A stretch of 64,000 nucleotides of DNA, taken from contig NZ_BBCD01000010.1 of the NCBI RefSeq assembly GCF_001311865.1, positions 1-64,000 on the forward strand, in the 5' to 3' direction. This stretch comes from Piscibacillus salipiscarius JCM 13188 (lineage in GTDB: Bacteria; Bacillota; Bacilli; Bacillales; Alkalibacillaceae). Below, one piece after another: positions 12,682-22,700 of the stretch. A program made the translations under genes and the position numbers. The notes below the pieces were generated by a model. That model was not told where the DNA came from. It did not search any database and saw only the letters and a program-made list of their open reading frames with translations. Positions within the stretch are counted from its first letter, which is position 1. Every line of letters begins with the position of its first letter.

Positions 12682-12706
12682 TTCATAAATGAATAGAAAA
12701 TAATAC

Positions 12707-12762
12707 AGAAATGCCTCCCTATCCTGCGTTCATTCGCAGGATAGGGAGGCATTTCTTTTTTT
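12707..12762 (+). terminator. Strong intrinsic terminator of the rsfA-like gene
   Basis: Perfect 22-base stem (12707-12728 with 12735-12756), loop ttcatt, followed by seven T. Unusually long and GC-rich for this window. Confidence 0.9.
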
Positions 12763-12816
12763 CCTCATATTTCCCTTAACGGTCGTCATGCAAGTAATTA
12801 GTTTAGAACGCAAATC

Positions 12817-12854
12817 AAAAACGTCATTCATGATTTAATCATCATAAATGACGT
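12817..12854 (-). terminator. Terminator of the 6S RNA gene
   Basis: Minus-strand stem acgtcatt...aatgacgt (12821-12854) followed by TTTT. It sits 20 bases past the 3' end of the 6S RNA. Confidence 0.8.
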
Positions 12855-12873
12855 TGATATTTAACTATGTACT

Positions 12874-13054
12874 ACAATCCCAATTGTGCCGTTGATCTGG
12901 TTATAGTTTTGAACCCGCTCCAAGCAGGTGGGTGCCCTGTTCCGCGTTTTGTAAGTCCTCAGCGAGGCATTTACGCTGCACGGAAACACCAGGCTCCCTT
13001 TTCTATAAGTGTTCGGTCAAAACATCTGAAGATCAACGAACACATTAGGATTGT
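12874..13054 (-). ncRNA. ssrS: 6S RNA (6S-1/BsrA type)
   Basis: About 181 bases. The two ends pair: 5' acaatccTAATGTGTTCGTTGATCT with 3' AGATCAACGGCACAATTGGGATTGT, forming the closing stem. Inside are the conserved blocks GGGCACCCACCTG and AGCGGGTTCAAAAC flanking the central bubble, as in Bacillus 6S-1. 6S RNA mimics an open promoter and sequesters SigA RNA polymerase in stationary phase. The position beside aspS matches B. subtilis bsrA. Its own promoter lies just upstream, and a 5' precursor of about 12-15 bases is implied, as known for BsrA. Confidence 0.92.
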
Positions 13055-13080
13055 TTGTGTTCATTTGTTTGTGTAATTGA

Positions 13081-13109
13081 ATAATAGCATAATACATCTT
13101 TCAATTCAA
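13081..13109 (-). promoter_or_regulatory. Promoter of 6S RNA
   Basis: TTGAAT (13104-13109) and TATTAT (13081-13086) on the minus strand with a 17-base spacer. It lies between the aspS stop at 13147 and the 6S 5' end. Confidence 0.75.
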
Positions 13110-13146
13110 GCTCAGACAAGTAGTAAAATCGATGTATTTTTTTCCT

Positions 13147-14918
13147 TTATTCGTTGGCTTTTCCAGTTAATTTTAGATGCAATTCTTCAAGTTGAGTACT
13201 ACTCACAGCTGATGGAGCATCCGTTAACAAATCAGAAGCTGATGCAGTTTCGGGAATAAAATAGTATCTCTTAAGTTTGATTTACCAGCAAGGATCATGA
13301 CAAAACGGTCCAAACCTAAAGCAATTCCTCCATGTGGCGGAGCGCCGAATTCTAATGCTTCTAACAAGAATCCGAATTGTTCTTCCGCCTCTTGATGACT
13401 AAACCCTAGAGCCTTAAGCATTTTCTCTTGTAGTTCTTTTTCATAAATACGTAATGAACCGCCGCCAAGTTCAAATCCATTTAATACAACGTCATAAGCT
13501 TGAGCCTTAACATTCGCTGGGTCTTGCTCCATCTTTTCAACATCCTGCACTTGTGGCATGGTAAATGGATGGTGAGCTGCATGATAACGACCTTCATCTT
13601 CATCATATTCAAATAGTGGCCAGTCTGTCACCCACAAGAAGTTAAACTGGTTATCATCAACTAAACCTAGGTCTTTACCTAATTTAAGCCTTAATGCACC
13701 AAGACTATCCGCAACCACATTCGATTGATCCGCTACGAATAGTAATAAATCCTGATCTTCAGCACCTAAATGCTCAGTTAATTGTTCTACCTCATTTTGT
13801 TCAAAAAACTTCGCAATTGGCCCTGTGAACTGTCCGCCATCGACTTTCATCCATGCTAAACCTTTAGCGCCATAAACTGCTACGTGTTCCGTTAATTTAT
13901 CGATATCTTTTCGTGAGTATTGACTCGCAGCACCTTTAACATTAATAGCACTGACCTTACCTCCAGATTCTACAGCTCCCTTAAATACCTTAAATCCACT
14001 ATTAGCAACAATTTCGCTAACATTAACGAGTTCTAATCCAAAGCGGGTGTCTGGTTTATCAGAGCCATAACGTTCCATTGCTTCATCATATGTCATACGA
14101 GGAAAAGGCTTTGGAACCTCTACACCTTTCACCTCTTTAACAACAGCTGTTAACATATCTTCAGTCATATGCATAATCTCTTCTTGATTCATAAATGATG
14201 TTTCGATATCAAGTTGAGTAAATTCCGGTTGTCTGTCAGCGCGTAAATCTTCATCACGGAAGCATCTCGTGATTTGGAAATAACGCTCATAACCAGACAC
14301 CATTAAAAGTTGTTTAAATAATTGAGGTGATTGGGGAAGGGCATAAAATTCCCCTGGGTGAACACGACTTGGTACTAAATAGTCACGTGCGCCCTCTGGT
14401 GTACTTTTTGTAAGCATTGGGGTTTCCATTTCTAAAAACCCTTCACCATCTAGGTATCGACGTAATGCTTGAGATGTGTGATGCCGTAATTTCATGGTTT
14501 CTTGCATTTCTTGTCTACGTAAATCTAAATAACGATATTTTAATCGGATTTCTTCTGTTGCATCTGTCTGATTCTCAATTTTAATTGGTAAAGCCTTGGA
14601 TTTATTTAAAATGGTCACTTCAGATGCATAAACTTCAATTTCACCCGTTTTCATTTTAGGATTAACCGTTGAATCATCACGTCTTTTTACAGTTCCTATC
14701 ACTTCAATCACATATTCGCTTCTTAATCTTTCAGCGATTTCTAATGCCTCTTGGTTTACATCTGGATTAAACACCACTTGCACAATTCCTGAGCGGTCTC
14801 TTAAATCTACAAAGATTAAACCACCTAGGTCACGTCTTTTTTGAACCCACCCTTTTAATAAGACATGTTCATCTACATGCTGAGTGGTTATAGTTCCACA
14901 TTGTGTACGACTTTGCAT
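13147..14918 (-). CDS. aspS: Aspartyl-tRNA synthetase (one frameshift near C-terminus)
   Basis: Charges tRNA-Asp. N-terminal OB fold with [14 protein letters not shown], class II motif 2 [14 protein letters not shown], insertion domain, and motif 3 [14 protein letters not shown] at 14918 is 7 bases from GGAGG; ATG at 14921 is the alternative. One lost A near 13251 ends the frame after FPK; restoring it gives [13 protein letters not shown]... and a stop at 13147, about 590 residues. It follows hisS by 12 bases and shares its T-box. Confidence 0.96.
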
Positions 14919-14930
14919 CATGTTGCCTCC

Positions 14931-16199
14931 TTAAAATCCTGATTTTATCTCTTTTGCGATTTGATCCGTTTCTACAGTTTTTTGGTCTCCGGTTTTTAGA
15001 TTTTTAACATTTGCAACACCATTAGCTAATTCTTCTTCTCCTATGATGACGGCATATGTCGCTCCTACACGATCGGCTGACTTAAACTGACCTTTCACTT
15101 TCTTATCTAAATAGTCTTGATCTGCTTTAACACCCGATTTTCGCAGCTGATTTACAACATTAGATGATGTGTATTTGGCTTCATCACCAATAGCAATAAC
15201 AAAACAATCAACACTTTCATCTTTATCTAGGTTCACGCCTTCTGCATCTAATGCCATTATTAAACGTTCGATACTAAGTGCAAAACCTATTCCAGAAATA
15301 TCAGGGCCACCTAATTCATCAATCAAACCGCTATATCTGCCGCCGCCAGATAACGTTGTAATCGCACCAAAACCTTCAGCTTCACTCATAATTTCAAATG
15401 CTGTGTGCGTATAATAATCCAATCCTCTGACCAACGTGTCATCAACAACATAGGAAATTCCCATTGCATCTAAATGCTTTTTAACACCTTCAAAATATTG
15501 AGAAGACTCTTCATTTAAGTAGTTTAAAATAGATGGTGCTGTTTGCATCGCTTCATGATCCCGGTCGACCTTACAATCTAATAATCGTAATGGATTTCTT
15601 TCAAGTCTGTTTTGACAATCTGAACATAGGTCTTCTTTCACTGGCTTAAAGTGTTCAATTAAAGCATTACGATGAGCTTCCCTGCTTTCTTGATCACCTA
15701 AACTGTTTATAACTAACTTTAAAGACTTTAAACCAAGTTCTTGATAACAATCCATCGCAAATGCCATTACTTCAGCATCTATTGCGGGGCTCGCACTGCC
15801 AATTGCTTCAATACCAAATTGAGTAAACTGTCTTGTACGTCCTTGCTGTGGTCTTTCATAGCGGAACATTGGTCCAATATAATAAAGCTTTGCAGGCTGT
15901 GCTGGAGAACCGTGCATTTTATGCTGAACATATGCACGTGCAACGGAAGCAGTCCCTTCTGGTCTTAGCGTTAAACTTCTACCGCCACGATCTTCAAATG
16001 TATACATCTCTTTCTGAACAATGTCCGTTGTATCGCCAACACTTCTTTGAAACAACTCCGTGCGTTCAAAGATCGGCGTTCTTATTTCTTTATAATTATA
16101 AACCTGAGCTAAATGATTTAGTTTATCTTCAATTACTTGCCACTTTTTTGTTGCTTCTGGTAATAAATCTTCTGTACCTCTTGGAACATTAATATTCAT
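14931..16199 (-). CDS. hisS: Histidyl-tRNA synthetase
   Basis: Charges tRNA-His. 422 residues, intact. Class II motifs are visible: RGTEDLLP at the N-terminus, motif 2 GPMFRYERPQQGR, the histidine-specific RGLDYYTHTAFE, and motif 3 GIGFALSIERL, followed by the anticodon-binding domain. Start ATG at 16199 with GGAGGAGC. First gene of the hisS-aspS operon under the T-box at 16238-16506. Confidence 0.97.
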   Translation of the reverse strand: MNINVPRGTEDLLPEATKKWQVIEDKLNHLAQVYNYKEIRTPIFERTELFQRSVGDTTDIVQKEMYTFEDRGGRSLTLRPEGTASVARAYVQHKMHGSPAQPAKLYYIGPMFRYERPQQGRTRQFTQFGIEAIGSASPAIDAEVMAFAMDCYQELGLKSLKLVINSLGDQESREAHRNALIEHFKPVKEDLCSDCQNRLERNPLRLLDCKVDRDHEAMQTAPSILNYLNEESSQYFEGVKKHLDAMGISYVVDDTLVRGLDYYTHTAFEIMSEAEGFGAITTLSGGGRYSGLIDELGGPDISGIGFALSIERLIMALDAEGVNLDKDESVDCFVIAIGDEAKYTSSNVVNQLRKSGVKADQDYLDKKVKGQFKSADRVGATYAVIIGEEELANGVANVKNLKTGDQKTVETDQIAKEIKSGF

Positions 16200-16237
16200 A
16201 AAGCTCCTCCTCTAAATTCTTAATCTTTTTTTAAATT

Positions 16238-16506
16238 AAAAAGTCCCTATCAAAGTTTCTGTTCTTTGATAGGGACGAGATCACCCGTGTTGCCACCCTG
16301 ATTAGAATGGTAGATCACCATTCTCTCTTCATTATGTAACGCTTCTCGCGACCTTCACCTACTACAAAAATTGGTTCGATGCGGCACCTCTGGAATGTCT
16401 TTCATAAAGCAAACAATTAGGTTTATTTCCAGCCAATGATAAACCCTCTCTGTAATGTTTAATCTTTACTACTCTTTCCTTCATAGGTTTTACTTATTTA
16501 AATGTT
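16238..16506 (-). promoter_or_regulatory. T-box leader of hisS-aspS
   Basis: On the minus strand: T-box core GGGTGGCAACACGGG at 16284-16299, terminator stem gtccctatcaaag / ctttgatagggac (16264-16276 with 16242-16255) and a T-run at 16238-16242. The specifier region reads GACATTCCAGAGG, with GACAT at 16395-16399 containing overlapping GAC (Asp) and CAT (His) codons, which suits an operon encoding both enzymes. Specifier placement is by analogy and was not folded. Confidence 0.9.
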
Positions 16507-16512
16507 TTAACT

Positions 16513-16541
16513 ATCATATGATGCAATTCATAATATGTCAA
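16513..16541 (-). promoter_or_regulatory. SigA promoter of hisS-aspS
   Basis: TTGACA (16536-16541) and TATGAT (16513-16518), 17-base spacer, minus strand. The -35 lies close to the dtd stop at 16547. Confidence 0.82.
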
Positions 16542-16546
16542 GACGT

Positions 16547-16990
16547 TTATTCATTCGAATCCAAAATTAACGTGACAGGTCCATCATTCATAAGTGATAC
16601 TTGCATATACTCCTGAAAGACACCTGTTTCAACATCTACATCCTGTTCTCTCACTAACTCATTAAATTGTTCATACATGTCATTAGCAAAATCAGGCTTA
16701 GCTGCCTTCATAAAATTAGGACGGCGCCCTTTACGGCAATCTCCATAAAGCGTGAATTGAGAAATGGAAAGAACTTTTCCGCCGACATCTTTTACCGATA
16801 AGTTCATCTTTCCCTGATCATCTTCAAATATTCTTAAATTAGACACTTTGTCTGCTATAAATTTAAGGTCTTTCGCGGTGTCTTCATGTGTAACACCTAA
16901 TAATACAACCAAACCATTATCGATTTTGCCCTTTATTTCACCATTTACAGTAACAGACCCTTCTGTAACCCGTTGAATAACTGCTCTCAT
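16547..16990 (-). CDS. dtd: D-aminoacyl-tRNA deacylase
   Basis: Removes D-amino acids from mischarged tRNA. 147 residues, intact. Family motifs SQFTLYGD and the cross-subunit Gly-cisPro motif NDGPVT are both present. ATG at 16990 is chosen (MRAVIQRV) with AAGGAGTC; an upstream extension is merely relA tail in another frame. It follows relA by 13 bases, the standard relA-dtd arrangement. Confidence 0.95.
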   Translation of the reverse strand: MRAVIQRVTEGSVTVNGEIKGKIDNGLVVLLGVTHEDTAKDLKFIADKVSNLRIFEDDQGKMNLSVKDVGGKVLSISQFTLYGDCRKGRRPNFMKAAKPDFANDMYEQFNELVREQDVDVETGVFQEYMQVSLMNDGPVTLILDSNE

Positions 16991-17003
16991 TATATCTGAC
17001 TCC

Positions 17004-19196
17004 TTAGTGCACAGTTCGTTGAACAGTAAAGACATCTTTAATTTGTTTAACACGTTCGACAACTTTCTTGAGATGTTCAACGTTATGAATCAAATGGTAA
17101 GATGAATCGTAGCCATCTTATTACGGTCTGACTTCCCGTTAACTGCAGTTATGCTAGTGTTCGTTTCATTAACAACCTGCAGAATTTCATTTAACAAACC
17201 GCTTCGATCAAATCCGGATATCTCTAGATCAACACTGTAGCTCTTTTGATTATTTTGCTGTTGATCCCATTCGACTTCAATTAACCTTGTTTCATCTTCA
17301 TTCACGATATTAGGACAATCTGTTCGGTGGACTGAAACACCCCGTCCTCTTGTAATAAATCCTACAATGTCGTCACCTGGTACCGGATTGCAGCACTTCG
17401 ACAAACGAATAAGTAAGTTATCAACGCCTTTTACAAAAACACCTGAACCAGACGATCTTCTACGTCTGTTCTCGACTTCTTGTTGTACCTCTTTAATCGT
17501 GTTTTCTAGGTCAGTTGCTTTTTCTTGTTGTCTAAGCTTTTCAGTAATTCGATTCGCAACTTGCTGAGCAGTAACACCTTGATATCCAACCGCTGCATAT
17601 AAGTCTTCCTCGTTATTAAAATGGAACCGATCTAATGCTAATTGTATATTCTCTTCTGTTAACACTTCTTTAGGCTGGAATCCTAGGTTTTGAATTTCCG
17701 CTTCAACCGATTCCTTACCTTTTTCACATTTTCCTCACGTCGCTGCTTTTTGAAAAATTGTTTAATCTTATTTTTAGCTTGCGATGTTTGTGTGATCTTT
17801 AACCAATCTTCTGAAGGTCCATAAGAATGTTTAGATGTCAATATTTCAAGAATATCACCGGTCTTAAGCTTATAATCAAGTGGCTCCATTTTGCCATTAA
17901 CTTTAGCACCAATTGTTTTATTTCCGACTTCAGTATGGATACGATAAGCAAAATCTAATGGTACTGAGCCTCGAGGTAACTCAATGACATCGCCATTAGG
18001 TGTAAATACATATACCATATCTGACAGAAAATCGACTTTTAATGATTCCATAAACTCTTCAGCATCATTTGTTTCATTCTGCCATTCTAATATTTCTCTA
18101 AACCATGCCAGTTGTCGTGACATGTCTTCTTGCTTATCTGCACTTGTCTTACCTTCCTTATAAGCCAATGTGCCGCAATACCGTATTCAGCAATCTCATG
18201 CATATCTTGCGTTCTAATTTGTACTTCTAACGGCTCCCCTTTAGGTCCAATAACCGTAGTATGGAGTGATTGATACAAATTAGGTTTTGGCATGGCAATA
18301 TAATCTTTAAATCTGCCAGGCATAGGTTTCCAGCATGTATGAATAATTCCTAATACGGCATAACAATCTTTTATACTTTTTACAATTACTCTCACAGCTA
18401 ATAGATCATATATCTCATTAAAGTTTTTCTTCTGATGCACCATCTTTTTATAGATACTATAAATATGTTTAGGGCGACCAGACATCTCAGCTGAAATATT
18501 TACATCACCGAGTTGTGAATTAATTTCATCAATTACTTGCTCTATATATTGTTCACGTTCTTCACGTTTCTGTCTCATCAGATGAACAATTCGATAGTAT
18601 TGTTGGGGATTCATATAACGCAGAGCTGTATCTTCTAATTCCCATTTAATTGTAGAAATACCTAAACGGTGCGCTAATGGAGCAAAGATCTCTAACGTTT
18701 CATTAGCGATACGGCGCTGTTTTTCTTCTGGTAAATGAGATAGAGTTCTCATGTTATGTAAACGGTCAGCTAACTTGATTAATATGACCCGAATGTCTTT
18801 AGCCATAGCAATAAACATTTTGCGATGGTTTTCTGCCTGCTGAGCTTGTTTTGATTTGTATTTAATTTTTCCTAATTTAGTCACACCATCTACTAATAAA
18901 GCTACTTCTTCACTAAATTCTTCTTTTAAATCATCAAATGTGACATCAGTATCTTCAAGCACATCATGCAAGAAACCACTTGCAATAGTTGAAGGGTCCA
19001 TTTCAAGTTCTATCAAAATACTCGCTACTTGAACAGGATGAATAATGTATGCTTCACCGGACTTTCGAACTTGTCCCTCATGTGCTTGTTCTGCATAATT
19101 ATAGGCATGACGAATCATAGCCGTATGTTCCTCATTTAAGTAACGGCTTGCCTCTTCTATAACTTCTTCAATTGATTTTGTTGGATGTTTAGCCAT
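17004..19196 (-). CDS. relA: Bifunctional (p)ppGpp synthetase/hydrolase Rel (frameshifted)
   Basis: Makes and degrades (p)ppGpp in the stringent response. In order: HD hydrolase domain ([18 protein letters not shown]), synthetase domain ([30 protein letters not shown]), TGS domain ([15 protein letters not shown]), conserved cysteine region ([10 protein letters not shown]) and C-terminal ACT domain. ATG at 19196 ([11 protein letters not shown]) follows AGGTGATCG. Breaks near 18140, 17670 and 17095 split the frame; joined, it is about 731 residues, the usual size. The catalytic HD histidine-aspartate pair is intact, so hydrolase activity is expected. Confidence 0.95.
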
Positions 19197-19303
19197 ACGA
19201 TCACCTAGTCGCCTCAAAAAATTCTCGTCCAATAGATTAGCTTTTGTTATATTATTAATAATATATCGAAAATTGTAAAGCCAAAAACTAATTAAAGTAT
19301 ATA

Positions 19304-19338
19304 ATACCGGCTGACTTATTAATGAAGTCCAGCCGGTA
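19304..19338 (-). terminator. Hairpin after apt
   Basis: Stem taccggctg / cagccggta (extended by gactt / aagt) immediately after the apt stop, followed by an A/T-rich but weak T tail on the minus strand. Likely the terminator of recJ-apt. Confidence 0.6.
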
Positions 19339-19343
19339 CTTGA

Positions 19344-19856
19344 TTAGTACTGCATTAAAGTTAATATATCGTAATCATTAATCTTGTCTCGACCATCTAA
19401 ATAGGTTAACTCAATTAGAAATGCGCATCCCGCAACTTCACCGCCTAATTGTTCAACTAAATTAATCGAAGCTTCTACGGTACCACCCGTTGCGAGCAAA
19501 TCATCTACAATTAAAACTCGTTGACCTGGTTTTATAGCATCTTTGTGAATCGTTAACACATTTTCACCGTACTCTAAACCATAATCAACCTTGATGACAT
19601 CACGCGGTAACTTTCCTTCTTTACGAACTGGAGCAAATCCAACTTCTAGAGCGTAAGAAACCGGGCACCCAACTATAAATCCACGTGCTTCAGGTCCGAC
19701 AACGAGATCAATATCTAACTTACGTGCATACTCTACGATTTCATCTACAGCAGATTTAAAAGCTTTCCCATTATCCATCAATGTCGTTATATCTTTAAAT
19801 TTAATACCTTCTTTTGGCCAATCCTCAACTATTGTAATATACTCCTTATAATCCAT
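19344..19856 (-). CDS. apt: Adenine phosphoribosyltransferase
   Basis: Salvages adenine to AMP using PRPP. 170 residues, intact. Contains the PRPP-binding motif [13 protein letters not shown] and the adenine site region FKDITTLM near the N-terminus. ATG at 19856 (MDYKEYI) lies 9 bases from AAGGAG and overlaps the recJ stop by 11 bases, so the two are translationally coupled. Confidence 0.96.
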   Translation of the reverse strand: MDYKEYITIVEDWPKEGIKFKDITTLMDNGKAFKSAVDEIVEYARKLDIDLVVGPEARGFIVGCPVSYALEVGFAPVRKEGKLPRDVIKVDYGLEYGENVLTIHKDAIKPGQRVLIVDDLLATGGTVEASINLVEQLGGEVAGCAFLIELTYLDGRDKINDYDILTLMQY

Positions 19857-22155
19857 GCACAACTTCTCCTTCCTTCAACTGAGGCTGCATTTTCGACAAC
19901 ATCCAGTTTTTAAGTTCATCGTGTGTCGAATAGTATAATGTTTTTTCAACCTCAATCATCTGCATCTGGTCTTGATATGTTTTCGAACTTGTTAACGGTT
20001 GTTGTTTCACGTTTGTATTTAAACGAATACTACCATTCTTCATTGTAACAAATTCAATTCAAAAAACACTTGCAGCATAAAATCTAGCTGTTTAATCTTC
20101 CAACCTTTTGCTTGTGCTAATTGATGTTTTTGTTCATTTTTAATAACTTGATGTTGACTGAGTGTTTTATACAGTGATTTAAAATGGTCACGATTCGGTC
20201 TTGAAGTAAAGAATTGATCATCAGTATTTTGAAAACATGCAAAGATATTGGTAAAAAGATTCTGTCTTAGCACTTCATCTAATTCATTTAATGAAGATGG
20301 TAAATCAATTAGTACAAGTTTAGAATGGTTCTTTAACCTTTCAAAAACGACCCTTTTCTTTCGCAAAATCTAATACATCTATATCTAATGACTGAGTATT
20401 GCCTCTAAAGCTTATGGCCACAGCGTCTTTAGGAAAGTTAATGTATTGTAATTTTTTACCTCTATAATCAAATACTTGAGCTTCTAGACAACGAAGATCT
20501 TTTAGTTTTAATTGTAACTTTTGTTTGCCATTCCATTCGTTTAATTCAATTTCACCTACAACATCAATTAAACTACCTGGTGATAGACAATCTGCTACAT
20601 CGCCAATCTGAAACCCTACCATTTCAATCGTTTCAGATCCACTTAGAGCGCGAATTTTAACATGGTTTTTCTTAGCACCAATTTTACGAGCATCTAATAG
20701 TGTTAACCCATTCAGTTGAAAATAAGGTTTCTCGTTCCCCATTCCATAAGGCGCTAAATGAGTTAATTGCCTTGGGAAATCTAAATCCACTTCATCCCAA
20801 ATGATTTCATCTTCAACATCTATGACGGGTTGAAAATCGTCATCTTTTAATATTTGTTTAGCTTGTTCATTTAAAGCTTGTCTTAAGTCATCAATTTGGT
20901 CTATAGCTACTGTCATTCCGGCAGCTTGTGCATGCCCACCAAATTGTAAAAATAAGTGGCGGACGTCCATCCCATTTTTAAATATATCATAAGCAGGTAT
21001 ACTTCTCGCGCTACCTTTTGCTTCACCTTTTTCTGGGTCAATCCCTAATACAATTGTTGGCCTATGATATTGATTGACGATCCTTGAAGCAACAATTCCT
21101 AACACGCCAGGATTCCAGCCCTCTTTTGCGATGACAATGACATGATCGTCAGCAAAATGACTCTCAATTTCTTCAATTGCTTCATCAACTAGCGTTGAGA
21201 CAATCTTTTGTCGCTTCTTATTTATCTCATCAATTTCTTGAGCCATATCTTCAGCAATTAACGCATCTTCTTCGAGTAAAAGATCGACAGCTAACGTCGC
21301 ATCTTGTAGCCTTCCAACAGCATTTAATCTAGGACCAATAACAAATCCAATAGAATCTTCGGTCATGTCATCATCTATTTTACCAATTGCTTTTAGAGCG
21401 TTTAGACCCGCATCGTTTGTGTTCCTAAGAACATCCAATCCTTGCTTTACAATCACACGATTTTCACCTTTTAAAGGCACAAGGTCAGCAACAGTACCAA
21501 TGGCAGCTAATGCAAGTAAGTCTTTAGGTAATTCTCCTAAAAGTGCGTGCGCCACCTTAAATGCGACACCGACACCCGCCAAATAATCAAAAGGATAATC
21601 TTCTGATAAACGAGGGTGGATGATCGCATAGGCATCAGGCATTTCGTCCTGCTCTTCGTGGTGATCTGTGATGATTAAGTCAATTCCAAGCTGCTTAGCT
21701 AACTTAGCCTCATTTGGAGCAGCAATTCCTGTATCAACTGTAATGATTAAATCAATTCCGGCTTGGTGCGCTTCCATAAACGCATTTTCATTCGGGCCAT
21801 ACCCTTCTGTGAATCGATTGGGTATATAGTAATGAACTTGTGCTCCTAAATGACGAAGTGTTCGTACGAGTACAGCTGTTGATGTCACACCATCAGCATC
21901 ATAATCTCCAAAAATTAATATTTGTTCTTGCTTCTCAATCGCTTGTTTAATTCGTTCTACAACTTTAATCATGTCAGAGAACAAAAAAGGATCATGCAAA
22001 TCATCTAGACTCGCATGAAGAAACTGATTGGCTTCCTCGGTTGTTCGTATCCCTCTTTTAACAAGCATTCTTTTTATCACGTTTGAAAATGGTAAATCTA
22101 TATGTGGTGTATCTTCTACTTTATGTAAGATCCATTTCGTTTTACTTTCTAACAT
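19846..22155 (-). CDS. recJ: Single-stranded-DNA-specific exonuclease RecJ (two frameshifts)
   Basis: 5'-3' ssDNA exonuclease for recombination and mismatch repair. DHH motifs are present: [33 protein letters not shown], then the DHHA1 GGHAQAAGM region and an OB domain. ATG at 22155 (MLESKTKW) follows AGGGGTGA. Lost bases near 20350 and 20042 break the C-terminal Bacillus-specific domain. Reconstructed, it is about 770 residues, near the B. subtilis 786. Confidence 0.95.
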
Positions 22156-22220
22156 AAGTTCACCCCTGACGAAATTCATTATACTAGAGCTCATCAGGGG
22201 TATCAATGAAGATATTATGA

Positions 22221-22556
22221 TTACTCAGGATTTTCTTCTTCCAGTTGATTCATTTGCTTTTGTTCTTCTTTCTCTCTTTGTTCAGTTTCTTTCAAGGATT
22301 GGTTAGCTGATTCTAACCTATCATTTTCAACTTTAAGCCATTTGACCTCTCGTTTCAGCTGAAAAATTTTAGAGAAGCTAAAGCCGACGATTAATAGGGC
22401 TCCCATCAATACTGATAATAAAATAACTAATATTAAAGGCGCATTCGTTTTGATGAATAAGAAATCAACTTCTACAGACTCTACATTGATAATAGCAAAA
22501 ATCGAAATAATAAGTGCAAACACTAGTGACATGATTATCCATGATTGTTGTTTCAA
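22221..22556 (-). CDS. LapA/DUF1049 family membrane protein
   Basis: 111 residues: two transmembrane segments (about 7-24 and 41-60) and a charged C-terminal coiled coil (WLKVENDRLESANQSLKE). Matches YrvD/LapA-domain proteins; E. coli LapA works with LapB in envelope regulation, but the role in bacilli is unknown. TTG start at 22556 behind GGAGGTGAGG. Between secDF and recJ, as in B. subtilis. Confidence 0.85.
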   Translation of the reverse strand: MKQQSWIIMSLVFALIISIFAIINVESVEVDFLFIKTNAPLILVILLSVLMGALLIVGFSFSKIFQLKREVKWLKVENDRLESANQSLKETEQREKEEQKQMNQLEEENPE

Positions 22557-22644
22557 AACCTCACCTCCAGCTTGTTTAGTTCTTTAATTATGCTTTCCCT
22601 TAAGTTGGATTAATTAACCAAAAACAAACGTTAATAGTTTTTAT

Positions 22645-22690
22645 TATAAAAGCTGTCTATAAGTGTTATTACAACTTATAGACAGCTTAA
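22645..22690 (-). terminator. Terminator after secDF
   Basis: Fifteen-base stem aagctgtctataagt / acttatagacagctt (22650-22688), followed on the minus strand by TTATAATAAAAA, a weak T tract. Located just past the secDF stop. Confidence 0.6.
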
Positions 22691-22700
22691 TGATCTTTTA

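Noticed and set aside
12707-12756. 22-base perfect inverted repeat as a mobile element end
   Set aside because: No target duplication or transposase; the following T-run makes it a terminator.
12867-13076. Plus-strand 69-codon frame
   Set aside because: Lies entirely over the 6S RNA gene and has no ribosome site.
15833-16192. Long plus-strand open frame opposite hisS
   Set aside because: Antisense shadow of a well-conserved gene; no ribosome site or protein-like pattern.
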